Notes under the pieces: model-generated
What the model was told of the DNA's origin: nothing
The model's database searches: none
The model's input: the letters and a program-made list of their open reading frames with translations, nothing else
Program-made: the position numbers and the translations under genes
In this document: positions 25,970-33,976 of the stretch, piece by piece
How the letters are laid out: each line of letters starts with the position of its first letter
Position numbering within the stretch: position 1 is the stretch's first letter
Source of the DNA: Firmicutes bacterium HGW-Firmicutes-16
Lineage (GTDB): Bacteria; Bacillota; Clostridia; Oscillospirales; Oscillospiraceae
Assembly: GCA_002841545.1 (NCBI GenBank)
Contig: PGZZ01000006.1
Span: 248,001 to 312,000, forward strand
Direction of reading: 5' to 3'
Length of the DNA: 64,000 nucleotides

Positions 25970-27322
25970 ATGAAAGAAATACTCAAAGGTATATTGAGCG
26001 TGATTCTAGTGATCCTCATAGGAATACTCGGAGTTACCATTTATAAAAGTTATAGCGCGAATGCCGAGCAGGAAAGGGCTCTACTCGAGGCGCAGGCTTC
26101 ACCGTCACCTACGCCGAGCCCCACACCGACTCCAGAGCCGACCTTTATCGAGCCGACGAACGCCGCAAACGTCAAGCTTGCCTTTGCCGGCGACCTCGTT
26201 GCCCACACAGGAATCAACGACGAGGCGAAGAAAGCCGACGGGTCATATAATTATGTGTCGGTTTTGGGTGGTGCGTTAGACTTCGTCAAAAACGCGGACT
26301 ACGCGGTTTGCACGATGGAGACGACCTTTCCGGATACGACGGAATATTCCGGCTACCCGATGTTCAAGTCGCCCGCAGACCTTGCGAAGAGCCTTAAAGG
26401 CTTCGGTTTCGACATGATAAACACCGCTTCGAATCATTGCATGGACAGCCTCTTACCGGGACTTGTCCGCACGCTGGACGTTCTGGACAATAACGGGCTC
26501 GACCACGTCGGAACTTACCGCTCTCAGGAAGAGAGAGACGCAAATAACGGCATCCTTGTCAAGGACATCAACGGTATCAGCTTCGCATTTCTCAGCTTTA
26601 CTTATGGCACAAACGCGATTCCCGTCACGAATTATCCGTACTGCGCGAACATCTTTTTCAAGGACTATGTGGACACGCTCAAAGATATTGATTACGACCG
26701 CCTCAAGACCGACATGGCCGCGGCTCGTGCTTTGAAAACGGACATGATCGTGGTTCAAATGCACTGGGGCAACGAGTATTACACGGAGCCCGTAGATTAT
26801 CAGACGGAGCTTGCCGACCTCCTTTTCCAGCAGGGCGCGGACATCATCGTTGGCGGTCACACTCATGTGCCGGAGCCGATGGAGCTGCGCCGCGTCACGG
26901 ATGACGAGGGCAACGAGAAGACCTGCTTCCTCGTATACAGTCTCGGCAATTTCGTCTCCTGTCAGGACGACAAATACACAGACCTCACAGCCGTTCTGAA
27001 CATAAATATCCAGAAAAACCTCGACACAGGCGAGACTTATCTGCGCAACGTGTCCTATGCACCGATGTATATGGTCGATCTGAACAATGTGAATATTACG
27101 AGCGACTGGCGCTATAGGCTATGGAACCTCCAATCGGCTATCGCGTCCTACCAGAGCGGCAACAATCTGGGAGTCATAAATGACACCCTCTATAATTCCA
27201 TGTGCGAAGGGCTCGAGGATATTCACAGAATATTTGGAGTAGATTTTGACTACTGTAACAACGGCGGAGTCGACGTAATCAAGTGGAACCAGAATTACGA
27301 GGAGACTAAGCGCTCAGAATAA
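25970..27322 (+). CDS. CapA-family metallophosphatase-like surface protein
   Basis: A secreted or membrane-anchored protein of 450 residues. One N-terminal helix (ILSVILVILIGILGVTIY) is followed by a Pro/Thr/Ser spacer (SPSPTPSPTPTPEP), then a CapA (PGA_cap) domain. The calcineurin-like metal-binding motifs are all seen: AFAGDLVAHTG, CTMETTF, TASNHCMD, VVQMHWGNEY and IIVGGHTHVPEPM. CapA is needed for poly-gamma-glutamate capsule in Bacillus, but no capB or capC is near, so a cell-surface polymer phosphatase role is equally possible. It is monocistronic; its end overlaps the convergent ylbJ-like gene by 9 bases. Confidence 0.88.
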   Translation: MKEILKGILSVILVILIGILGVTIYKSYSANAEQERALLEAQASPSPTPSPTPTPEPTFIEPTNAANVKLAFAGDLVAHTGINDEAKKADGSYNYVSVLGGALDFVKNADYAVCTMETTFPDTTEYSGYPMFKSPADLAKSLKGFGFDMINTASNHCMDSLLPGLVRTLDVLDNNGLDHVGTYRSQEERDANNGILVKDINGISFAFLSFTYGTNAIPVTNYPYCANIFFKDYVDTLKDIDYDRLKTDMAAARALKTDMIVVQMHWGNEYYTEPVDYQTELADLLFQQGADIIVGGHTHVPEPMELRRVTDDEGNEKTCFLVYSLGNFVSCQDDKYTDLTAVLNINIQKNLDTGETYLRNVSYAPMYMVDLNNVNITSDWRYRLWNLQSAIASYQSGNNLGVINDTLYNSMCEGLEDIHRIFGVDFDYCNNGGVDVIKWNQNYEETKRSE

Positions 27323-28282
27323 CAGAGGATATAACAAAAACGTGATAAGGGCGGACAGAACACCGTGAAGCAGCTTTCCCAAAGTGTGCCGAGCGGGGCT
27401 CAGTCCGCCCTCACTTATTACTGCCGAAGCCTGCGCGTGTACGGATAACCCGCCCCAGCCGATAAGAAATGAGCAAAGCGCGAGATTTTCAGGCTCGGTT
27501 CGGAGCCCAAACATCGAGCTTGTTCCCGTGCCGAGTTCCAGAAGCCCAGTCAAAAGACTGCGCGAAAAATGGAGTTCCGTCCCGAAACGCGCCGATATCG
27601 CGCCACTCAGAGCTGCGAGCGTGCCATGGGCGTCAAGAAGTCCGACAAGGACGCTGAAAAAAACAACAAAGCCGCAGACCGTGACCATAGCCGCCGTTGC
27701 CCGCTTGACGCTCGATGTAAAAGCGCCGGAAAGATTCATTTTAGGAAGAGATGAGGCGAAAGCATTCTCATTGCTTTTTTCGATTTTCAAGAGCATGCCG
27801 GTGAGGAGTGCCGCGAGAATATGTATGCAGTAGAGGAAAAAGCCGACCCTAACGCTGCCGAAGACGGCGACGCCGGCAACGGAAACGATGAACGCCGGAC
27901 CCGAATTATCGCAAAAGCCCAGGAGCCGCTCGGCTTCTTTTTTTTGCAGCGCACCCTTCGAGTACATTTCGGAGACGGAAATGGCTCCAAGGGGATAGCC
28001 CCCAGCAATGCCGAGAAAAAACGCCGCGCTTCCCGTGCCGGAAACACCAAAGAGCTTTTTCATTACAGGTGTGCAGACCTTTGAGAGCCTCTGCGGCAGG
28101 CCAAGCTCCACAAAAATGTTGCTGATTACCGCAAAGGGAAAAAGCGAAGGAATGATTATCCCTGAGCAGAGAAGAAGACCTGCTCTTGCGCCGCCCGCCG
28201 AAGCCGATGGGCAGAATAAAAGCCCGATAAAAGCGCAGAGCGCCAGAAAAACTGCGATTAAAAACGAAAATTTGCCCGTCAC
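27314..28282 (-). CDS. YlbJ-like sporulation integral membrane protein
   Basis: A membrane protein of about 322 residues with eight or more hydrophobic segments and the nucleoside-recognition (Gate) repeat pattern: GIIIPSLFPFAVISNIFVEL, FFLGIAGGYPLGAISVSEMY and LCSFLIGWGGLSVHAQASAV. SerGlyTyrPro-like GGYPLGA and GWGGLSVHAQ are typical of YlbJ and SpoIIIAE-type Gate proteins. YlbJ acts in forespore maturation under sigma-E in Bacillus; whether that holds here is inferred. The GTG at 28282 has AAAGGTGG 7 bases upstream. The gene is divergent from yqfC, about 120 bases away, another spore gene. Confidence 0.82.
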   Translation of the reverse strand: MTGKFSFLIAVFLALCAFIGLLFCPSASAGGARAGLLLCSGIIIPSLFPFAVISNIFVELGLPQRLSKVCTPVMKKLFGVSGTGSAAFFLGIAGGYPLGAISVSEMYSKGALQKKEAERLLGFCDNSGPAFIVSVAGVAVFGSVRVGFFLYCIHILAALLTGMLLKIEKSNENAFASSLPKMNLSGAFTSSVKRATAAMVTVCGFVVFFSVLVGLLDAHGTLAALSGAISARFGTELHFSRSLLTGLLELGTGTSSMFGLRTEPENLALCSFLIGWGGLSVHAQASAVISEGGLSPARHTLGKLLHGVLSALITFLLYPLLF

Positions 28283-28400
28283 GTTTTCACCACCTTTGAC
28301 TTTGTAAATCATATGTACGAGCAGTTGGGCTATTTCCTGTTTTTCTGGTACTGCTAAAACTAAATAATGGAGCATAAACTTGTTTGAGGTGGTGAGTCAG

Positions 28401-28670
28401 TTGAAAGATGCTGTGCGAAGACGCCCCGTTACTGAGTTTTTCGACCTGCCTGCGGAGCTTGTGCCGGGGGTGCCGAAGCTCACCCTTTCGGGCGGGAGCG
28501 AGGTTCTGATTGAAAACCACGAAGGACTGAAAAGCTACTCCCGAGACTTAATCGAGGTGCGGGGCAGAAACATGCTCATGCAGATACGCGGAGAAGATTT
28601 GGAGCTTTCAGCTATGACAAAAACGGAGCTTGTGATAAGCGGCATTATCGTCGCTGTTGAGCTCTGCTAA
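28401..28670 (+). CDS. yqfC: Sporulation protein YqfC
   Basis: A short protein of 90 residues matching YqfC by sequence (LIENHEGLKSYSRDLIEVR, LELSAMTKTELVISGIIVAVEL) and by its invariant position in front of yqfD. In Bacillus it is part of the sigma-E regulon. The start is a TTG at 28401, because GAGGTGG lies 8 bases upstream; this site itself lies within a longer in-frame reading from 28380. The gene ends 12 bases before yqfD. Confidence 0.88.
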   Translation: MKDAVRRRPVTEFFDLPAELVPGVPKLTLSGGSEVLIENHEGLKSYSRDLIEVRGRNMLMQIRGEDLELSAMTKTELVISGIIVAVELC

Positions 28671-28682
28671 GAAGGGAGCCTT

Positions 28683-29912
28683 ATGGAACGACTGTCAGAC
28701 GAAGCGCGAGGATATGCCGTTATAAGAGCCGTCGGGGTCGAACCGACAGCGCTCTTGTACCGCTGTGCAGCCGGAAACATCGATTTTTGGGGCGTTGATC
28801 CTGAGGACGACTATACGCTCATATTCCGAACACGCTTGAAATATGCGGAAGAGATTCTGGTCTTAGCGGAAAAATGTAACTGCGAAGCTAAAATCATGGA
28901 AAGATGCGGGGGACCGGTCGAGGCAAAAAAACTGAAAAAACGTTATGCGCTTTGGGTTCTGCCCGTGTTTTTTCTGGTGCTGCTCATTACCTCTTATTTT
29001 TTTATATGGAAAATTGAAATTACAGGAAACGAAACTGTGAGCGATATAGAAATACTCAATGCGCTTGAGGACAGCGGCGTGTATATCGGCAGCTACTGGC
29101 CGAAGTTCACGAGTGACAATATCAGGAGCCGGATTCTTGTCGATATCCCCGAACTCAAGTGGATAAGCGTCAGCGTTTTCGGGTCAAGGGCGCTTGTCGA
29201 GGTTAGGGAAAGAACGGACATTCCTAAACTTTTTGACGAGGATGAAGCCGTCAAAATTGTTGCAGACGAGTCGGGTATAATAGAAAGCATGGGCGCTCTG
29301 CGCGGTTTTCCGCTTTTTAAGAAAGGTCAGGCAGCGCTTGAAAACGAAACGCTAATATCGGGCGCGGTGCCGTCAACCTTCAGTGATACGGAAATTGTGC
29401 ACGCCGAAGGCAGTGTTATTGCGCGCACTTGGTATGAGCTTACCGCCATTATGCCGCTTAGCTACGATGAAAAAGCTTATACGGGCGAGAAAAAGAGTCG
29501 TTTTGCGCTGATATTCGGAAACGACCGTATAAATTTTTACGGTAAGAGTAGAATTTTTGATGTAGATTGTGATAATATTGTGAGTAAGCGTAGACTGGGA
29601 ATAAAAGGTTTTTTTGAACTGCCTGTGACGCTTGTCAAAGAAACGTCGCAGGCCTATGAGCTGCACAGCGCGGACTATCCGGAGGGGGCAGCAAAGGCAA
29701 GGCTCGAGACTCAGCTAAATGACGAGCTTGCGCGCAAAATCGGTAAGGACGGGGAAGTCATAAGCTCCGAATATACGTTCAGCGTCATAAACGGCTTTGC
29801 CGTCGGAACGCTTCGCGCCGAGTGTAAACAAAACATAGCCGTGGAGAAAGAAATGTCTGCGGAAGAGATAAGCGAGGCTAAGGCCCCGAAGGAGGAAAAA
29901 GAAACTCGATGA
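28683..29912 (+). CDS. yqfD: Sporulation protein YqfD
   Basis: A membrane protein of 409 residues, needed late in sporulation in Bacillus. A soluble N-terminal domain of about 90 residues precedes one transmembrane helix (LWVLPVFFLVLLITSYFFIWKIEI, about 91-114). A POTRA-like extracytoplasmic part follows (ITGNETVSDIEILNALEDSG), then the conserved C-terminal YqfD region (TDIPKLFDEDEAVKIVADESG onward). The tail is acidic and variable. AAGGGAG precedes the ATG. Its end overlaps the phoH start by four bases (ATGA). Confidence 0.92.
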   Translation: MERLSDEARGYAVIRAVGVEPTALLYRCAAGNIDFWGVDPEDDYTLIFRTRLKYAEEILVLAEKCNCEAKIMERCGGPVEAKKLKKRYALWVLPVFFLVLLITSYFFIWKIEITGNETVSDIEILNALEDSGVYIGSYWPKFTSDNIRSRILVDIPELKWISVSVFGSRALVEVRERTDIPKLFDEDEAVKIVADESGIIESMGALRGFPLFKKGQAALENETLISGAVPSTFSDTEIVHAEGSVIARTWYELTAIMPLSYDEKAYTGEKKSRFALIFGNDRINFYGKSRIFDVDCDNIVSKRRLGIKGFFELPVTLVKETSQAYELHSADYPEGAAKARLETQLNDELARKIGKDGEVISSEYTFSVINGFAVGTLRAECKQNIAVEKEMSAEEISEAKAPKEEKETR

Positions 29913-30934
29913 TAGAAAGAATTATGCCGGTCGACCGTATGGAGCAAATAATAAGCGTTTTCGGTTCCTTTGACAGGAACATTCATATAGTCGAAACGGA
30001 GCTTGCCGTCAAGGTCGTTGACAGAGACGCGGAGCTGCATATTACGGGCGAGGCGGAAAACGTGATGCTCGCTGAAAAGGCAATCATGGGACTTCTGTCC
30101 CTCGCTGCCCGCGGAGAAAACATTGACGAGCAGAACGTGCGCTACATCATTAAGCTTGTCCGCGAGGGAGCGGAGAGCAAAATTGATAAAATTGCGGGCG
30201 ACGTTATCTGTATAACCAGCAAGGGCAAGCCGGTTAAAGCGAAGACCATGGGACAGAAGGAATATGCTGACGCCATAGCGAAGAATACGATAACGCTCGG
30301 TATCGGGCCTGCCGGAACCGGCAAGACCTATCTTGCTGTCGCGGCGGCAGTTGCATCCTTCCGAAACAAGGAAGTAAACCGTATAATCCTCACCCGTCCG
30401 GCAGTTGAAGCGGGAGAGCGGCTGGGATTTCTGCCCGGTGACCTGCAGAGCAAGGTCGACCCCTATCTTCGCCCACTATACGACGCACTTTTCGATATGC
30501 TGGGTACGGAGACCTATACTAAATATCTCGAGCGAGGCAATATCGAGGTTGCGCCGCTGGCTTATATGCGCGGCAGAACGCTGGATGACAGCTTTATAAT
30601 TTTGGACGAGGCGCAGAACACGACACCTGAGCAGATGAAGATGTTTCTGACGCGTATCGGCTTTGGCTCGAAGGTAGTCATAACAGGTGATATCACGCAG
30701 ATTGACCTACCTGGGGACAAGTTGAGCGGACTCAAGGAAGCGATGAGAATCCTTCAGGATATAGACGATATAAAAATATGCAAGCTGACGGCGGCGGACG
30801 TTGTTCGTCATGTTTTGGTGCAGAGGATAATCGAGGCTTACGAGAAGCACGAAAATAAGCGCTCGCAGGGTACCCCAAAGCCCGCTGCAACAGGGAAGGC
30901 GCCGCAGAGAACTTATAAAAAGAAAGCTCAGTGA
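29909..30934 (+). CDS. phoH: PhoH-family ATPase
   Basis: Cytoplasmic NTPase of the PhoH/YbeZ family, 341 residues, thought to work with YbeY in RNA metabolism. An N-terminal KH-like part covers about 1-105. The NTPase core has Walker A GPAGTGKTYLAV, the RPAVEAGERLGFLPGDL segment, Walker B FIILDEAQNT and sensor VVITGDITQIDLP, all intact. The Lys-rich C-terminal tail (KHENKRSQGTPKPAATGKAPQ) is variable. It overlaps yqfD by four bases and ybeY follows four bases later, the usual order in Bacillota. Confidence 0.94.
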   Translation: MIERIMPVDRMEQIISVFGSFDRNIHIVETELAVKVVDRDAELHITGEAENVMLAEKAIMGLLSLAARGENIDEQNVRYIIKLVREGAESKIDKIAGDVICITSKGKPVKAKTMGQKEYADAIAKNTITLGIGPAGTGKTYLAVAAAVASFRNKEVNRIILTRPAVEAGERLGFLPGDLQSKVDPYLRPLYDALFDMLGTETYTKYLERGNIEVAPLAYMRGRTLDDSFIILDEAQNTTPEQMKMFLTRIGFGSKVVITGDITQIDLPGDKLSGLKEAMRILQDIDDIKICKLTAADVVRHVLVQRIIEAYEKHENKRSQGTPKPAATGKAPQRTYKKKAQ

Positions 30935-30938
30935 GAAA

Positions 30939-31436
30939 ATGAAACATAAGATTTACCTATCGCGCGAAAAGCGCGGCTTGGGACAAACTCCCGCAAAATA
31001 CTGGATATCGGAAGCAGTAAACGCGGCGCTCAACGCGGAGGGCATAGCTGTGCCCTGCGAAGTGAGCGTTCTGCTGACTGATGACGCTGGGATAAGAAAA
31101 CTGAACCGTGAGTTCCGCAATGTTGACGCCGCAACGGACGTGCTTTCATTTCCCTCAAACGAATTTGACCCCGGCTCGTTTGACCCCGAAAATGCGGATC
31201 ACAGTCCGGAAACAGATAGGGTAATCCTAGGCGATATGGCTCTGTCGCTTGAGCACGCAGTTGTGCAGGGCGAGGAATTCGGGCACGGGACAAAGCGCGA
31301 AATACAGTATCTGACAGTACACAGCGTTCTGCATCTTCTGGGCTACGACCATGTCGACGAGGGCGTGATGAAAAAGCAGATGCGCTCGCGCGAAAAAGAA
31401 ATTATTGCGCTTATTGATGGCGTGAAAGAGCAATGA
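30939..31436 (+). CDS. ybeY: rRNA maturation endoribonuclease YbeY
   Basis: Zinc-dependent single-strand endoribonuclease for 16S rRNA 3'-end maturation and ribosome quality control. The zinc motif HSVLHLLGYDH (H-x3-H-x5-H) lies near residue 130. The conserved NREFRNVDAATDVLSFPS precedes it, with GDMALSLEHA between. At 165 residues it is of usual length. The dgkA start overlaps its stop by four bases (ATGA). Confidence 0.95.
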   Translation: MKHKIYLSREKRGLGQTPAKYWISEAVNAALNAEGIAVPCEVSVLLTDDAGIRKLNREFRNVDAATDVLSFPSNEFDPGSFDPENADHSPETDRVILGDMALSLEHAVVQGEEFGHGTKREIQYLTVHSVLHLLGYDHVDEGVMKKQMRSREKEIIALIDGVKEQ

Positions 31437-31879
31437 AGAGTTTCAAATTTGCTTTTCAAGGAATATTGGGAACGATAAAATTAGAACGCAATATGCGCGT
31501 GCATCTAAGCTTTGCGTTTTATGTAATAATCGCCAGTTTCGTGACGCATATTTCAGTCGCTGAGTGGGCGGCGGTGCTTATCAGCATCGGCCTTGTCACG
31601 GCGCTGGAGTGCCTTAATACTGCGATAGAGAAACTTTGCGATACGGTGCATCCGGAAAAATCGGAGGGTATCAGAATCGCAAAGGACGCAGCCGCCGGAG
31701 CTGTGCTCTGCGCGGCCGTTGCTTCCGCTTGTGTTGGGGTAATCATTTTCTTCCGTGCGGACAAGCTGAACGCCGCTCTGGAATTTTTAAAAAACCACAC
31801 AGTGGCCTCACTGGTCATAATACTTATGCTGATACCCCTAATCCTGTTTGTTAGGGATGGAAAGAGAGATAAAGAATGA
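31433..31879 (+). CDS. dgkA: Diacylglycerol/undecaprenol kinase
   Basis: Small integral membrane lipid kinase; Gram-positive members phosphorylate undecaprenol. The N-terminal amphipathic region contains LERNMRVHLSF with the conserved E-x-N-x-R-x-H. The catalytic membrane segment ALECLNTAIEKLCDTV and the loop GIRIAKDAAAGAVL follow. At 148 residues it is about 20 longer than usual: an extra C-terminal hydrophobic segment (ASLVIILMLIPLILFV) adds a fourth helix. It overlaps both neighbours (ybeY and era) by four bases. Confidence 0.92.
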   Translation: MKSFKFAFQGILGTIKLERNMRVHLSFAFYVIIASFVTHISVAEWAAVLISIGLVTALECLNTAIEKLCDTVHPEKSEGIRIAKDAAAGAVLCAAVASACVGVIIFFRADKLNAALEFLKNHTVASLVIILMLIPLILFVRDGKRDKE

Positions 31880-32778
31880 AAAACGAACCAAACACAAAAT
31901 CTGCTATGATAACTATCGTGGGCCGCCCGAACGTCGGCAAATCCACGCTTACGAACACACTTGTTGGGGAAAAAATTGCGATAGTATCGAATAAGCCGCA
32001 GACGACGAGAAACCGCATCTGTGCGATAATAAATCACGGCGATACTCAAATCGTTCTCATGGACACTCCGGGCTTCCATAGAGCAAGAACAAAGCTTGGA
32101 GACTATATGGTGAAGATCGTAAGCGAGAGCGTCGCGGATGTGGACGCAATCGTACTCATGGTCGAGCCGATACCCTCCGCAGGTCCGCAGGAAATGGAGC
32201 TCATCGAAAAAATCAAGGGGAGCAAATGCCCCTCCGTGCTCGTCATCAATAAAATTGACACCGTAGCAAAGGAGCAGCTCCTCGCTGTCATCGCGGCTTA
32301 TACCAAGCTCCACAATTTTGACGCAATTATTCCAATTAGCGCAGTAAAACGCGACGGTACTGAGGAGCTCATGGCTCAATTTGAAAAATTTGCACAGCCC
32401 GGGCCGAAGCTTTTCCCCGAGGACGTGGTTACAGACCAGCCTGAAATGCAGGTCTGCGCTGAAATCGTACGTGAAAAGCTGCTCTACTGCCTCGACAAGG
32501 AAATACCGCACGGCGCTGCAGTTGTCGTGACGAAGTTTTCCGAGCGCGAGGAGACTGAGATAATAGACCTCGATGTCACAATCTACTGCGAAAAGGACAG
32601 CCATAAGGGCATAATAATCGGTAAGAACGGTGAGATGCTTAAGAAAATCGGTGCTCTTGCGCGTACGGATATTGAAAAATTCATGGGCACAAAGGTGTTT
32701 TTACAAACATGGGTCAAGGTCAAGGACAACTGGCGTGACAGCGATAATCTTCTTCGCAATTTCGGCTACAAGAATTAG
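31876..32778 (+). CDS. era: GTPase Era
   Basis: Ribosome assembly GTPase that binds 16S rRNA near its 3' end. The G motifs are G1 GRPNVGKST, G2 around KPQTTRNRI, G3 DTPGFH and G4 NKID. A C-terminal KH domain contains IIIGKNGEMLKKIGALARTDIE. At 300 residues it is standard. It is part of the phoH-ybeY-dgkA-era chain of overlapping genes. Beyond its stop lies a weak TTTTCAAA/TTTGAAAA palindrome and then yqzL. Confidence 0.96.
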   Translation: MKNEPNTKSAMITIVGRPNVGKSTLTNTLVGEKIAIVSNKPQTTRNRICAIINHGDTQIVLMDTPGFHRARTKLGDYMVKIVSESVADVDAIVLMVEPIPSAGPQEMELIEKIKGSKCPSVLVINKIDTVAKEQLLAVIAAYTKLHNFDAIIPISAVKRDGTEELMAQFEKFAQPGPKLFPEDVVTDQPEMQVCAEIVREKLLYCLDKEIPHGAAVVVTKFSEREETEIIDLDVTIYCEKDSHKGIIIGKNGEMLKKIGALARTDIEKFMGTKVFLQTWVKVKDNWRDSDNLLRNFGYKN

Positions 32779-32876
32779 TTTTCAAAATTTGAAAATTCTC
32801 GCAAAAATTACCGAAGATGTTTTTCTCATATCTGACTTTAGCTCGGGACATACTAACTGCGGCGAGGTGAAGTCTT

Positions 32877-33041
32877 ATGAAAGACTCAAATCTTTGGGGT
32901 TTATTCTGTGAGACGGGCGAACCGTTCTGCTACCTGATATACAGGTCAGCCGTAAAAGAGAAAAAATTTAAGCCCGATACTCCCCCGAAAGATACACTCG
33001 CTTTTGGCGGAACGGGTGAAAAACCCCGAGTCCGTTTTTGA
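32877..33041 (+). CDS. yqzL: YqzL-like small protein
   Basis: A 54-residue protein beginning MKDSNLWGLFCETGEPFCYL. The pattern W-x-x-F-x-x-T-G followed by YLIYR and a short charged helix is that of YqzL, a tiny protein encoded between era and recO in Bacillus. Here it sits in exactly that place. AGGTGA precedes the ATG by about 6 bases. The C-terminus (PPKDTLAFGGTGEKPRVRF) is longer than in Bacillus and rich in Gly and Pro. Function is unknown. Confidence 0.72.
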   Translation: MKDSNLWGLFCETGEPFCYLIYRSAVKEKKFKPDTPPKDTLAFGGTGEKPRVRF

Positions 33042-33045
33042 GGAA

Positions 33046-33176
33046 AGCCGCGTCGGCCTGTGATGGATTCTGCAAGTGAGACTTAATTGTCCCGCAACGC
33101 GGATGTCCGAAGTCGTTTTTCTAACCCGCGAGGGTACACGAAAAAATGAAATATAAAATCACAGGCCGATGCGGCT
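33046..33176 (+). repeat. 131-base element with 19-bp terminal inverted repeats
   Basis: Bases 33046-33064 pair with 33158-33176 (19 positions, one G-T). The 93-base interior can form further short helices (TGC/GCA and CGCGG/CCGCG). It fills the gap between yqzL and recO and codes for nothing visible. It may be a structured RNA, a recO leader element or a small mobile palindromic element. Confidence 0.6.
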
Positions 33177-33191
33177 GAAGGTTTACATAAT

Positions 33192-33935
33192 ATGTTTAAA
33201 ACTACAAGAGCGCTGGTGCTGAGAGAAACTAAATACAAGGAAGCGGATAAGATTCTGACCGTTCTCACGGAGGACGAGGGAAAGTTGACCGTTTCGGCGA
33301 GAGGTGTGATGCGCAGGGGCAGTAGGATTGCCGCTGCGTGTCAGTTGTTGACTTTTTCTGAAATGACGCTCTTTGAAAACCGCGGAAGGTGGGTCGTCCA
33401 AGAAGCGCAGACGCTCGAGCAGTTCCTTGGCCTGCGTGAGGATATCGCACTCCTGTCATTGGGAACATATTTTGCGGAGCTCATGGAGGCTGTTTCCGAC
33501 GAGGACAGCCCGAATCCGGAGGTTTTACGGCTGGGACTGAACAGCCTTTTTGCGCTTTCGGGCGGTCTTTATCCGCCGGAGCACATCAAAGCGGTGTTCG
33601 AAGCACGGCTCATGTGCCTATCGGGCTACGAACCAGCACTCGAGGCTTGCCCCGTCTGCGGAAAAGAGGATATGGTTTCGCCGGTTTTCAGTACGCTCGG
33701 AGGAACTGTGCTCTGCGGAAAATGCCGGAGCAGTCAATATGGCGAGAGCTTTCCGCTATGTGAAGCGTCGCTTGCGGCGATGCGCCATATCTCCGGCGCG
33801 GAGAGCAAAAAAATATTTTCATTCACGCTTGAGAATGCCGCCGAAAAAAGACTCAATAAGGTCTGTGAAGCCTATGTGCAGGCGCAGCTGGAGCGAAGGT
33901 TTTCCTCGCTAGACTACTGGAAAAGCGTCAAATAG
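33192..33935 (+). CDS. recO: DNA repair protein RecO
   Basis: Recombination mediator that helps load RecA in the RecFOR pathway. The N-terminal OB-fold reads TRALVLRETKYKEADKILTVLTEDEG. A four-cysteine zinc motif follows at about 152-180: CPVCGKE and CGKCR. A helical C-terminal domain completes the 247 residues. There is no strong ribosome site in front of the ATG (GAAGG about 11 bases upstream); the terminal arm of the inverted-repeat element ends 15 bases before it and could affect initiation. Confidence 0.94.
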   Translation: MFKTTRALVLRETKYKEADKILTVLTEDEGKLTVSARGVMRRGSRIAAACQLLTFSEMTLFENRGRWVVQEAQTLEQFLGLREDIALLSLGTYFAELMEAVSDEDSPNPEVLRLGLNSLFALSGGLYPPEHIKAVFEARLMCLSGYEPALEACPVCGKEDMVSPVFSTLGGTVLCGKCRSSQYGESFPLCEASLAAMRHISGAESKKIFSFTLENAAEKRLNKVCEAYVQAQLERRFSSLDYWKSVK

Positions 33936-33976
33936 GCGCATAAATCAAACAATTTACCCTTACAACGGAGAAACAT

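Noticed and set aside
31519-32604. 361-codon open frame on the minus strand opposite dgkA and era
   Set aside because: It is antisense to two unmistakable genes, has no domain and no ribosome site, and its length follows from the codon bias of the plus-strand genes.
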